From Bacteroidia bacterium (GTDB taxonomy: Bacteria > Bacteroidota > Bacteroidia > Chitinophagales > Chitinophagaceae): a stretch of 64,000 nucleotides of DNA. The stretch lies in assembly GCA_030427635.1 (NCBI GenBank), contig JAUIBA010000001.1, forward strand, positions 124,001-188,000. The letters run 5' to 3'. Of this stretch, positions 55,120-63,787 are shown one piece after another. A program made the translations under genes and the position numbers. Position 1 is the stretch's first letter; each line of letters starts with the position of its first letter. The notes under the pieces are model-generated. The model did not search any database. It was not told the origin of the DNA and saw only the letters and a program-made list of their open reading frames with translations.

Positions 55120-55914
55120 ATGGAAATAATCGGATATGTAGCGGCTATACTCATCGGGGTTTCACTGGGACTTATAGGTGGGGGTGGCTCTATACTTACC
55201 ATGCCTGTGCTGGTGTATCTCTTTGGGATAGACCCGGTACTGGCTACGTCTTACTCGCTTTTTATTGTGGGCACCAGTAGTCTGGTAGGCGCTGCCAGAA
55301 ATTTCAAAGGTGGCAATGTGAATGTAAAAGTTGCCATGCTGTTTGGTATGGCCTCTATAGCTACCGTACTCATAACCCGCAAAGTGCTGATGCCCATGGT
55401 GCCTGATGTGCTGTTTACTACCGGGAGTATGGTGGTAAAGAAGTCTATGGCTACAATGGTACTGTTTGCCGTGCTTATGGTGTTTGCATCTGTATCTATG
55501 ATAAAGGGAAGAAAGCAGGCGGATGTGGTACCAGAGATGTCTGGCAGTAAGACTATGATGCGCCTGCTAATACAGGGTGGCGCTATAGGCCTGGTAACCG
55601 GCGTGCTGGGAGCCGGTGGCGGATTTCTGCTGATACCTGCGCTGGTACTATTTCTGCATCTGCCCATGAAGCAGGCGGTAGGTACTTCTCTGCTTATTAT
55701 AGCTATGAACTCGCTCATAGGTTTTGCCGGAGATATAGGTAGTGTAGATATAGATGTGCAGCTGCTGCTCACTGTTACTGCCATAGCTGTAGCAGGCATA
55801 TTTGTAGGGGTGGCATTATCCTCTAAAATAGAGGGTGGAAAACTCAAAAAGGGCTTTGGCTGGTTTGTGCTGGTTATGGCTGCCTATATCCTCTTAAGAG
55901 AAATCTATAAGTAG
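55120..55914 (+). CDS. TauE/SafE-family sulfite or organosulfur exporter
   Basis: 264 residues from ATG 55120 (MEIIGYVAAILIG). Seven to eight membrane helices; first repeat GVSLGLIGGGGSILTMPVLVYLFG, second repeat GLVTGVLGAGGGFLLIPALVLF, the inverted-repeat hallmark of the family. Members export sulfite or related anions, or import in some cases. It sits 45 bases after the Crp/Fnr gene, with a CRP-type site between, and precedes the persulfide-dioxygenase-like gene. Confidence 0.9.
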   Translation: MEIIGYVAAILIGVSLGLIGGGGSILTMPVLVYLFGIDPVLATSYSLFIVGTSSLVGAARNFKGGNVNVKVAMLFGMASIATVLITRKVLMPMVPDVLFTTGSMVVKKSMATMVLFAVLMVFASVSMIKGRKQADVVPEMSGSKTMMRLLIQGGAIGLVTGVLGAGGGFLLIPALVLFLHLPMKQAVGTSLLIIAMNSLIGFAGDIGSVDIDVQLLLTVTAIAVAGIFVGVALSSKIEGGKLKKGFGWFVLVMAAYILLREIYK

Positions 55915-55925
55915 GAGGCATGGGT

Positions 55926-55939
55926 GTGACAAATGTCAC
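55926..55939. promoter_or_regulatory. CRP-type operator before the persulfide dioxygenase gene
   Basis: GTGACAAATGTCAC: a perfect 6-base inverted repeat with a 2-base spacer, fitting TGTGA-N6-TCAC. It is 70 bases before the ATG at 56009. Confidence 0.65.
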
Positions 55940-56008
55940 TGACTGCGGAGTAAAAGCATATGACCTTTGTGGTATAATAAAACTCAAAAACAATTTAAAC
56001 TCAATTTT

Positions 56009-57418
56009 ATGGTAATCGAACAAATTTATACGGGATGTCTGGCACAGGGTGCCTATTACATCGAAAGCAATGGTGAGGCAGCTATCATTGACCCACTGAG
56101 GGAAATAGCTCCTTATGTAGCCCGTGCAGAAAAAGATAATGCAGCAATAAAGTATGTGCTGGAGACACACTTCCATGCCGATTTCGTATCGGGCCATGTG
56201 GACCTTGCTGCGGCTACCGGCGCTAAAATCGTGTACGGGCCAGGCGCTGCACCCGGATTTGATGCACACATAGCTGCCGACGGCGAAGAACTGAAGGTAG
56301 GTGAGCTTACCATTAAGGTATTGCATACGCCGGGCCATACTATGGAGAGCAGCTGTTACCTGCTGTCGGACAAGAACGGTACACCTAAAGCGCTGTTCTC
56401 AGGCGATACACTTTTCATAGGTGATGTTGGCAGGCCGGACCTGGCGCAGAAGGCTGCACATATGACACAGGAAGGGCTGGCAGGATTGCTGTTTGACTCC
56501 CTGCGTAATAAAGTGATGCCACTGGCAGATGACATTATCGTATATCCGGCACATGGTGCAGGCAGTGCATGTGGTAAGAACATGAGCAAGGAGACTACCG
56601 ATACGCTGGGCCATCAGAAAGAAACCAACTATGCACTTAGGGCCAATATGACCAGGGATGAATTCATTAAAGAAGTAACAACCGGCCTTATGCCGCCGCC
56701 CGCTTACTTCCCTATGAATGTGGCAATGAACAAGGGTGGTTATGACTCAATAGATGTAGTACTGGAAAGAGGCCTGCATGCTATGTCGCCGGAGGCATTT
56801 GAGACTGCGGCCAATGAGACCGGGGCACTGCTGCTGGATACACGTGACCCACAGGTGTTTGCAAAAGGATTTGTACCTAACTCAATAAACATAGGCATCA
56901 ATGGCAACTTTGCTCCATGGGTAGGCGCTCTGATAACAGACATTAAGCAGCAGATACTGATAATAGCTGAGCCCGGAAAAGAGGAAGAAGTAGTGACCCG
57001 ACTGTCGAGGGTAGGGTATGACTATTGTATAGGTTACCTGAAAGGCGGCTTTGCTGCATGGCAGGAAGCAGGGAAAGAAGCAGACTCTATCAAGTCCATA
57101 TCTCCACAGGAGCTGGCGGCAATAGGAGCTGATGCTGCTGTGCTGGACGTGCGTAAAAAGAGCGAATATGTGAGTGAGCATATCGTATCTGCCACCAACC
57201 TGCCTCTGGATAATATCAATGATGGCATGCCGGAGCTGGACAAGGAAAAGACCTACTACGTACACTGTGCCGGTGGATACAGGTCTATGATATATACATC
57301 TATACTGCGTGCCAGAGGGTATGACAATCTTATAGATGTAGCGGGTGGATTTAAGGCCATCAAAGAGGCGGGAATGTTCAGCCTGACCGATTATGTATGC
57401 CCTACAACACTTTTATAA
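56009..57418 (+). CDS. Persulfide-dioxygenase-like MBL protein with two rhodanese domains
   Basis: 469 residues from ATG 56009. The metallo-beta-lactamase domain has VLETHFHADFVSGH, LHTPGHTMESSCYL and FSGDTLFIGDVGRPDL, the ETHE1-like iron-site pattern. Two rhodanese domains follow. The first has LLDTRDPQVFAKGFVPNSINI but lacks the active cysteine (IIAEPG in its place). The second has it in YVHCAGGYRSMIYTS. The enzyme would oxidise persulfide sulfur and move it to acceptors. It is downstream of a CRP-type site and upstream of a single rhodanese. Confidence 0.9.
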   Translation: MVIEQIYTGCLAQGAYYIESNGEAAIIDPLREIAPYVARAEKDNAAIKYVLETHFHADFVSGHVDLAAATGAKIVYGPGAAPGFDAHIAADGEELKVGELTIKVLHTPGHTMESSCYLLSDKNGTPKALFSGDTLFIGDVGRPDLAQKAAHMTQEGLAGLLFDSLRNKVMPLADDIIVYPAHGAGSACGKNMSKETTDTLGHQKETNYALRANMTRDEFIKEVTTGLMPPPAYFPMNVAMNKGGYDSIDVVLERGLHAMSPEAFETAANETGALLLDTRDPQVFAKGFVPNSINIGINGNFAPWVGALITDIKQQILIIAEPGKEEEVVTRLSRVGYDYCIGYLKGGFAAWQEAGKEADSIKSISPQELAAIGADAAVLDVRKKSEYVSEHIVSATNLPLDNINDGMPELDKEKTYYVHCAGGYRSMIYTSILRARGYDNLIDVAGGFKAIKEAGMFSLTDYVCPTTLL

Positions 57419-57462
57419 TCAAAGAGTAACAACTAACGTAAAAACAAAATAAACAGAATAAG

Positions 57463-57753
57463 ATGAATTCATCAACAATGCCTGACTTCAGGAAAATGCT
57501 GGCCGATGGCGCCAAAGTGCTGGACGTGAGAACACGTGAGGAATATATGGATGGTCATGTGCCAGGCTCGGTGAACATACCACTGGATATGGTAGAAGCC
57601 AGAGCTTTTGAAATAGCTGAAATGGGAACGGATATCATTGCTGTATGCAGGTCTGGTGCGCGCAGCGGCGCGGCTACAGAAATACTGCGCAGAGCCGGTA
57701 TACCTGTAGTGAACGGCGGCGGCTGGCAGGACTTTATGCAGCGTATAAGCTAA
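57463..57753 (+). CDS. Single-domain rhodanese
   Basis: 96 residues, one rhodanese domain: VLDVRTREEYMDGHVPGSVNIPLD, then the active-site loop IIAVCRSGARSGAATEIL with catalytic cysteine. It transfers sulfane sulfur. It lies 44 bases after the persulfide-dioxygenase-like gene and 1 base before the DUF2490 gene, so all are probably one operon. Confidence 0.93.
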   Translation: MNSSTMPDFRKMLADGAKVLDVRTREEYMDGHVPGSVNIPLDMVEARAFEIAEMGTDIIAVCRSGARSGAATEILRRAGIPVVNGGGWQDFMQRIS

Positions 57754-57754
57754 G

Positions 57755-58495
57755 ATGCAGACAATGTTCACGGGCAGAATATTTCGTCACAGCTTACCGG
57801 CATTCATACTGCTGCTTTATGCAGCAGCCACGCATGCACAGCATGTGAATGCATGGACAAGGCTCACGGTAACAATGCCCGTGCAGGAACGATGGAAACT
57901 GTCGCCTGAGTTGCAGCTCAGGCGACAGAACACACCGCCTGATATGAACATTGTACGCAGGCCCCTGCTATGGTCGTTCCGGCCATGGGTATATTATTCC
58001 CTTAAGAAGAATGTATGGCTGGCTGCGGCGCCCTTTGCTTATTTCAGAAGTTATGAGGTGCTGCATGATGTGGAGCAGCCCGATGTACGCAGGAGCGATG
58101 AGTGGCGGCATACTATAGCCGCAGGTGGCAGAATGAAAATGACCGGTAAGCTGACTATACAGGGACGCCTGGCAGCAGAGTACAGGACATGGGGGCAGAG
58201 CCCGGCATATATGCGCTACAGAGCAAGGGGCGGCATGGCAATAAGCATGACAAAGCGGACATTGGTGAATGCATCTTATGAGTATCTTATGAGTACCTGT
58301 GTGCAGCCCATGTCGCACATGGCTACCGACCAGCAGCGGGTAGTAGCCTTACTTAAGTATAATATTATGCCGGATGTGCTGGCAGCTGATGTGGGCTATA
58401 TGTATCTGATACGCTATACAGGTGCGGGCATAGCGCCGGAACATGATATTGTATGTAACATACGCTGCAACCTGAAATCACGGAAAAAACACTGA
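57755..58495 (+). CDS. DUF2490 outer-membrane-type protein
   Basis: 246 residues. A hydrophobic signal segment (about residues 12-28) ends HAQ. The rest is beta-rich with NAWTRLTVTMPVQERWKLSPELQLRRQ at the start and FRPWVYYSLKKNVWLAAAPFAYFR in the middle, the DUF2490 pattern. It probably forms an outer-membrane beta-barrel. It starts 1 base after the rhodanese stop. Its link with sulfur metabolism is by position only. Confidence 0.8.
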   Translation: MQTMFTGRIFRHSLPAFILLLYAAATHAQHVNAWTRLTVTMPVQERWKLSPELQLRRQNTPPDMNIVRRPLLWSFRPWVYYSLKKNVWLAAAPFAYFRSYEVLHDVEQPDVRRSDEWRHTIAAGGRMKMTGKLTIQGRLAAEYRTWGQSPAYMRYRARGGMAISMTKRTLVNASYEYLMSTCVQPMSHMATDQQRVVALLKYNIMPDVLAADVGYMYLIRYTGAGIAPEHDIVCNIRCNLKSRKKH

Positions 58496-58530
58496 AGAAA
58501 CCACTAGTATTAACCTAACCTAAAAAAGAA

Positions 58531-59091
58531 ATGTTGCACATAACACAACCCTGGCCATGGTATGTGGCCGGAGTAGTGGCAGGGCTTACTGTACCTGCAT
58601 TATTATTACTCGGAAACAAACACTTCGGAATATCGGCCAATCTGCGGCACGTATGCGCTGCCTGTGTACCAGGCAGAGTTCGCTTTTTCGATTATAACTG
58701 GAAAAAAGAAATGTGGAACCTGTTCTTTGCGGCAGGTATCATTGTGGGGGGCTATCTGGCCTCGCAGTATCTCAGCACTCCTGACCCGGTGGTACTGCAT
58801 CCCGACCTGAAGAAAGAACTGGCAACCTATGGCATTACTGAGCATGCAGGACTACTGCCACAGCAGTTGTTTTCACTGGAGACCCTGTTCTCTTTAAGAG
58901 GGTTCCTGCTGTTTATAGTAGGAGGCTTTCTGGTGGGTTTTGGGGCCCGCTATGCAGGCGGATGCACATCGGGCCATGCCATAATGGGGCTATCTACACT
59001 ACAATGGCCATCGCTGGTAGCTACCATCAGCTTTATGATTGGTGGGTTTATAATGGCCAATATTGTACTGCCACTCATACTTTCTCTCTGA
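58531..59091 (+). CDS. YeeE/YedE-family transporter, half 1
   Basis: 186 residues, four to five membrane helices. The sulfur-transport loop GFGARYAGGCTSGHAIMGLSTLQ carries the conserved cysteine and glycine residues. YeeE family proteins import thiosulfate or move other sulfur compounds. This is the half with the GGCTSGH signature; its partner is the next gene. It is part of the sulfur cluster. Confidence 0.9.
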   Translation: MLHITQPWPWYVAGVVAGLTVPALLLLGNKHFGISANLRHVCAACVPGRVRFFDYNWKKEMWNLFFAAGIIVGGYLASQYLSTPDPVVLHPDLKKELATYGITEHAGLLPQQLFSLETLFSLRGFLLFIVGGFLVGFGARYAGGCTSGHAIMGLSTLQWPSLVATISFMIGGFIMANIVLPLILSL

Positions 59092-59118
59092 TTTTTCCAG
59101 GCTTTCAAAAAAAATAGC

Positions 59119-59625
59119 ATGAATCAAAATAACATGCCGCCTTCAGCGGCTGAATACCAGAACCGTACCCTGGACACTATGTGTGTAAACGAGTCAACGC
59201 TTACCCACAAATGGTACCACAATCTTAAATATCTGGCAGTAGGCATCATATTCGGTATCACCTTTGTAAAGGCTGAGATTATTTCCTGGTACCGTATACA
59301 GGAGATGTTTCGCTTTCAGAGCTTCCATATGTATGGCGTTATAGGTACTGCAATTCTTACCGGTATTATATCGGTATGGCTCATAAAGCGCACCGGTGTA
59401 AAGACCATATATGGAGAGCGTATAGAGTTTCATGACAAGAAGTTTAATAAGGGGCAGATAATAGGCGGATTATTATTTGGCCTGGGCTGGGCAATAACCG
59501 GAGCATGCCCGGGCCCATTGTTTGCACAGATAGGAGCGGGAACCCTTGTGGTAGCAGCTACACTGCTGAGCGCTATAGCCGGTACATGGGTATATGGTTA
59601 CTTCCGTGACAGATTGCCCCACTGA
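59119..59625 (+). CDS. YeeE/YedE-family transporter, half 2 (DUF6691-like)
   Basis: 168 residues. A soluble N-terminal lead (about 40 residues) is followed by four membrane helices. The second sulfur loop is FGLGWAITGACPGPLFAQIGAG, with the GACPGP signature. With half 1 it should form the full channel. The gap between the two genes is 27 bases. Ahead of its helices is a tail NNMPPSAAEYQNRTLD of unknown role. Confidence 0.9.
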   Translation: MNQNNMPPSAAEYQNRTLDTMCVNESTLTHKWYHNLKYLAVGIIFGITFVKAEIISWYRIQEMFRFQSFHMYGVIGTAILTGIISVWLIKRTGVKTIYGERIEFHDKKFNKGQIIGGLLFGLGWAITGACPGPLFAQIGAGTLVVAATLLSAIAGTWVYGYFRDRLPH

Positions 59626-59679
59626 TAAGTGGTGGCAATCTGATATGTTTGCAGGAGTAAACAAAAGCTGAATACTCCT

Positions 59680-60759
59680 GTGTCTGTAACCGTAACTCCG
59701 TCTCATATAGTAGCCGCACGCATGGCGGCACAACGTATTAATACTGCTGAAAACTGCAGTGTGCAGGAAATGATAGCATGGCTGGGCGCTGTGCAGGCAC
59801 AGGATGCACAAATGTGTAAATGGGCTGTGGGGCTACGTACAGGGCTGACTGATGCGGAAGTGGCAGCAGCACTGGATGAGGGGCATATAGTGCGTACTCA
59901 TGTGCTGCGGCCTACATGGCATCTGGCGGCGGCGGCCGATGTGCGGAATATGCTACGGCTCACGGCACCACGTATCAGAACACAGTATATGTCCTATGCC
60001 CGCAGTGTGGGTTATGATGAGGCTGCACTGAATAAGTTTACCAAAGCCATAGGCAGGATGCTGCGCGATGGTAACTATATGAGCCGTGATGAAATAATGG
60101 CCCGGCTGAAGATAGAACGTGTGGGGGCAAACGATTTCAGTGCGGCACTTATAATGATGGGGGCTGAGCTGGATATGGTGGTATGTAACGGACCTGTGCG
60201 GGACAAGCAACAGACTTATGCCCTGATGGATGAACGCCTGCCCGCTACACCTGTACTGAAGGCAGATGAGGCTGCTGCACAACTGGCAGAACGATACTAT
60301 CGTAGTCATGGACCTGCTACGATAAAAGATTTTGTGTGGTGGTCGGGCCTTACAGTGAAGGCTGCTACAGCCGCAACCAATGCCGTGAGAAATAAGTTTA
60401 CCGTATGGGTGCATGATGATGTGGAATATCTGGTGGCGGATGCACATGCACAGGCATCCTGTGCCGGTACCATACATCTCTTACCTGCATTTGATGAATA
60501 CCTCATCAGCTATGCCGACAGGACTGCTGCTATAGATAAGGATATGCAGGCAAAGGCATTTACCAGAAACGGCATTTTTAAACCGGTGATAGTGGCTGAC
60601 GGCAGGGTAGTGGGTATATGGAAGCGGGTAATGGAGAAGAACGGCATAGCACTTACCGTGGAATACTTTGGAAAGCCGGACCGGGCTACAAAAGCAGCAG
60701 TATCACAGCGGATAGCGGAATACAGTGCGCATCACGGTATGGCATGCAGGCTTACATAG
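59680..60759 (+). CDS. Winged-helix protein, AlkZ/YcaQ-like DNA glycosylase family
   Basis: 359 residues of the HTH_42/winged-helix DNA-binding type. Near the N-terminus is the QxQ pattern in WLGAVQAQDAQMCKWAVGLR, the position of catalytic residues in AlkZ-type glycosylases. HVLRPTWHLAAAADV and IVADGRVVGIWKR follow in the usual order. Members excise bulky or crosslinked bases; which lesion this one treats is unknown. A GTG at 59680 is the only plausible start. Confidence 0.8.
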   Translation: MSVTVTPSHIVAARMAAQRINTAENCSVQEMIAWLGAVQAQDAQMCKWAVGLRTGLTDAEVAAALDEGHIVRTHVLRPTWHLAAAADVRNMLRLTAPRIRTQYMSYARSVGYDEAALNKFTKAIGRMLRDGNYMSRDEIMARLKIERVGANDFSAALIMMGAELDMVVCNGPVRDKQQTYALMDERLPATPVLKADEAAAQLAERYYRSHGPATIKDFVWWSGLTVKAATAATNAVRNKFTVWVHDDVEYLVADAHAQASCAGTIHLLPAFDEYLISYADRTAAIDKDMQAKAFTRNGIFKPVIVADGRVVGIWKRVMEKNGIALTVEYFGKPDRATKAAVSQRIAEYSAHHGMACRLT

Positions 60760-60796
60760 GGCCGTACTGCGGTGCCTATGCTTTATGGTAGTTTCC

Positions 60797-62833
60797 TTAC
60801 TGAGCCAGCCAGTACTTTCTTATGAGCCACTCTGCTACAGCTATTACCAGCAGTATGATGAAATACCACTTGCGCTGTATGAGCGGCACGGTTTCAGCAT
60901 GTGTGATAATAACCGGCTTCAGGGCGCTGTTGCTGCTCACAGAGTCGTACAGGGACGGTATGCCCGATGTAGTGACGAATGAACCGCCTGCCCGGTGTGC
61001 CAGATTATACAGCAGACTGAAATCGGCGGTGGTATTCATGAGCTCCAGCGGAACACTTTCCACTACAAATGAGCCTGATGTTTTCTGCTCTCTGCCATCA
61101 TAGGTAGTGGTAGCGGTCCATGAGTATCTGCCACCGGCATGAATGCCGGTATTGATATTATACCCTGTGCCGGAGCGCTCCATAGTGAACTCCTGTGTAC
61201 GGCCAGCAGAGTCTTTGATTACCAGTTGTACGTCGGCAGTATTGATACGTTCGTTGCTGGCATTGAGCAGTGTGGCATCGAATGATACGGGTTCCTGATC
61301 GCTCCATACCCTGCGGGGCATTGTAACTTCAAATGATTTGCCGCTTTTGCCGGTGCAGAGGAATGCTACTGTTTGTCTGATACATTCGTCTATAATGTCA
61401 TGCCCACCGGTATTGCGGAACTCATAAAGCCGCCAGCGCCAGAGCCCTTCTCCGGCCAGTATGGCGGTGGGTGTTTCGCCGTGCTGCATTACCCATGCAG
61501 GCATTACGCCCGCAGCTGTGCGGCGTGTAAACAGGATATCACTGCCTGGAGCCGCCATAACATTGCCCATCCATGTGGTGAGGGGTGGTAGCTTGTCTGT
61601 TACCGCCTGTATGCGCAGCGGTGGTGTAAAGGCATTGAATGAAGTATGATAGTTCACTACCTGCTCAGCTCCGTTACCCTGAGCTACACCCGCATGGGTG
61701 ATTTGTTTCAGGGTGTTTACTGCTGCTATATCCATATGTCTGGTAGCTATGAGCCAGAAGGGTATATGAGCGGCGGCAATGGCATTAGCCATCCTGTTGC
61801 GCATAGAAGGGAGGCCGTGTAATATCAGAGCGTCGTACCCGGCAAAGGAAATATTGCCGGCATCGGCATTGATTGTTTTTACTTCATAAATGTCAGAAGA
61901 GGTGAGTGCATCCCGCAGGGCTGTTATGTCGGGGTGTGGGGCATTGGCAACAATGAGTATTTTTCTGCGTACGTCGGCCACTTCTACAAATACATCCCGG
62001 CGATTGTTGGTAATATTCTGCTCACCTTCGGCAGTAGTAAGGATGAGTGTATAGTGGTGCAGGCCTGCTTTTTCTGCTTTTACTGCAAATGAGAAAGACC
62101 TGTCGAACCGGTCACTGTTTACCGGAACGGCAGATGAGGCTACCGTTTCATTGCCTTCCATAAGCGAGAGCGTTCCGTTATACCCCCGGCAAAGCGCTGC
62201 GAGTACATCGGCGCGAACTTCGAAAGTGCTGTTTAGTGTCGCTGTTTTATTGGCGTATACTCTTGATAGTCTTATGTCCTTTTCCCGGGTGCTATCGCCA
62301 ATGCCTATAGTAAAGAGCGGTCCCTGCCAGGGTATCTGAGCCCATGCGGGACTAACACCTGCATTAAAAATACCATCAGTGGCCAGTATTACTGCGGCTG
62401 CATCATCAATGCCTGTAAGCTCGCCAGCTGCATTGAGTGCTGAGGAAATATCAGTAGCCTGCATCTGGTAGGAGTAAAGGCTGTCTGTGCTCATGCGGTC
62501 GCCAAAAGCCCTGTGCATGACTCTGTACTTATCGCTCAGCTTTGCTGCCAGCGCTTCTATGTTTTGACGATATGCTGTAGAGTCGGCACCCAACGCCCTG
62601 CCGGCTGATACAGAATTGTCGTGCAGAAAGAGAACAACCGGCTTTTCGGTCTCATATCTTGTATTGACACTATCAGGCACTACCAGCAGCATACATGCCG
62701 CCGCTACCAATGCCCCCCGCAGGATGGCGGTAAGCCATGGCATAGGTATAGAACGCTTTTTATCGGCCCGGAATACCCACAGCGCAGCACCCAGAGAAAC
62801 AGCTATGGTCAGTAACCACCAGACGAATTGCAT
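60797..62833 (-). CDS. VWA-like membrane protein of unknown function
   Basis: 678 residues. Three membrane helices (about 3-20, 37-50 and 655-672) enclose a long periplasmic part. Residues 65-230 resemble a von Willebrand factor A domain: VVLFLHDNSVS at the metal-site position (with the DxSxS pattern degenerate), AAVILATDGIFNAG and PLFTIGIGDSTREKDIRL. The remainder is beta-sandwich-like. The tail ends at a C-terminal helix (WYFIILLVIAVAEWLI). Such proteins are common in Bacteroidota near BatA/BatB-type systems. Its function is not established. Confidence 0.75.
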   Translation of the reverse strand: MQFVWWLLTIAVSLGAALWVFRADKKRSIPMPWLTAILRGALVAAACMLLVVPDSVNTRYETEKPVVLFLHDNSVSAGRALGADSTAYRQNIEALAAKLSDKYRVMHRAFGDRMSTDSLYSYQMQATDISSALNAAGELTGIDDAAAVILATDGIFNAGVSPAWAQIPWQGPLFTIGIGDSTREKDIRLSRVYANKTATLNSTFEVRADVLAALCRGYNGTLSLMEGNETVASSAVPVNSDRFDRSFSFAVKAEKAGLHHYTLILTTAEGEQNITNNRRDVFVEVADVRRKILIVANAPHPDITALRDALTSSDIYEVKTINADAGNISFAGYDALILHGLPSMRNRMANAIAAAHIPFWLIATRHMDIAAVNTLKQITHAGVAQGNGAEQVVNYHTSFNAFTPPLRIQAVTDKLPPLTTWMGNVMAAPGSDILFTRRTAAGVMPAWVMQHGETPTAILAGEGLWRWRLYEFRNTGGHDIIDECIRQTVAFLCTGKSGKSFEVTMPRRVWSDQEPVSFDATLLNASNERINTADVQLVIKDSAGRTQEFTMERSGTGYNINTGIHAGGRYSWTATTTYDGREQKTSGSFVVESVPLELMNTTADFSLLYNLAHRAGGSFVTTSGIPSLYDSVSSNSALKPVIITHAETVPLIQRKWYFIILLVIAVAEWLIRKYWLAQ

Positions 62834-62917
62834 AAGAGGGCAAACTAAATAAAAAAATCAAAACGATACCTTTTATAACCCTGGTAATATGCAGTGATAG
62901 CGGCAGCGGCAATTCAT

Positions 62918-62952
62918 TTTGGTATTTTTAACATTCTGCAAGCATAAATTTG
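62918..62952 (+). promoter_or_regulatory. Possible promoter for the beta-barrel gene at 62989
   Basis: TTTG (62918-62921) and TAAATTTG (62945-62952), spacer 23, longer than usual. It would start transcription near 62958 and favours ATG 62989 over the earlier frame start. Confidence 0.4.
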
Positions 62953-62988
62953 CCGCAGGGAGCATCATTTGGCCTAATTTCACACGCA

Positions 62989-63777
62989 ATGAAGTACATA
63001 CTGGCATCTGCTATCATTTTTCTTCAGGCCGGTACAGCACTGGCACAGACAGACCTGTTCGGCCCATCAGAGAGTAAGGAGGCGCGCTCCGGAGTATTGC
63101 TAATGGGCAATCTGGGGTATGACTTCCCTGCCGGTGATATGGCAAAGCGGTTTGAAAGCTCATGGAGAATGGGGCCGGGATTTGTTTATAAGTCAAAGTC
63201 AAACTGGCTGATAGGTGCAAAGTTTGACTTCATTGTAGGTAAGAATATTAAAGAAGACTCTCTGATGATAAATATCAGAGACAAGTATGACAGCCATAAA
63301 CAGAACCTGTACGAGTTTATAAACAATGACGGCCAGCGTATAGGTGTACCAGTATATGAGCGTGGGTATGCAGTAGGGGTGAGCATCGGCCGGATTTTTT
63401 CCCGCTCCAAAGATCATCCTGATAATGGGTTTACGGTACTTACTACGGCTGGTTTTATGCAGCACCGCATCAATATCTATGACAAGGATAAGTCTGTGAT
63501 GCAGCTGCGCAACGATTATATAAAGGGTTATGACCGGCTTACCAATGGGTCTTTTGTAGAGCAGTATCTGGGGTATTCCTATTTTGCTGCCAATAAGCTG
63601 GTCAACTTCACGGTGGGGGCAGACATACTGGTAGGATTTACGCAGGGCCGCCGCGATTACCTTTATGACGTTATGCGCCCAGATAATGCAAAACGTCTGG
63701 ATATTCTCATTGGTCTGCGTGGTGGCTGGATAATACCCATATTCAAGCGGAAAGCAGAGGATATGATGTTTGAATAG
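62989..63777 (+). CDS. Secreted beta-barrel-like protein of unknown function
   Basis: 262 residues from ATG 62989 (MKYILASAIIFLQAGTALAQ, a clear signal peptide). The mature part has alternating-residue strands (GVLLMGNLGYDFPAGDMAKRF, MGPGFVYKSKSNWLIGAKFDFIVG, VNFTVGADILVGFTQGRRDYL) and ends near RGGWIIPIFKRK. It looks like a small outer-membrane barrel. Its start region lies on the other side of the promoter from the VWA-like gene. No family is recognised. Confidence 0.75.
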   Translation: MKYILASAIIFLQAGTALAQTDLFGPSESKEARSGVLLMGNLGYDFPAGDMAKRFESSWRMGPGFVYKSKSNWLIGAKFDFIVGKNIKEDSLMINIRDKYDSHKQNLYEFINNDGQRIGVPVYERGYAVGVSIGRIFSRSKDHPDNGFTVLTTAGFMQHRINIYDKDKSVMQLRNDYIKGYDRLTNGSFVEQYLGYSYFAANKLVNFTVGADILVGFTQGRRDYLYDVMRPDNAKRLDILIGLRGGWIIPIFKRKAEDMMFE

Positions 63778-63787
63778 ACATCTGGTA

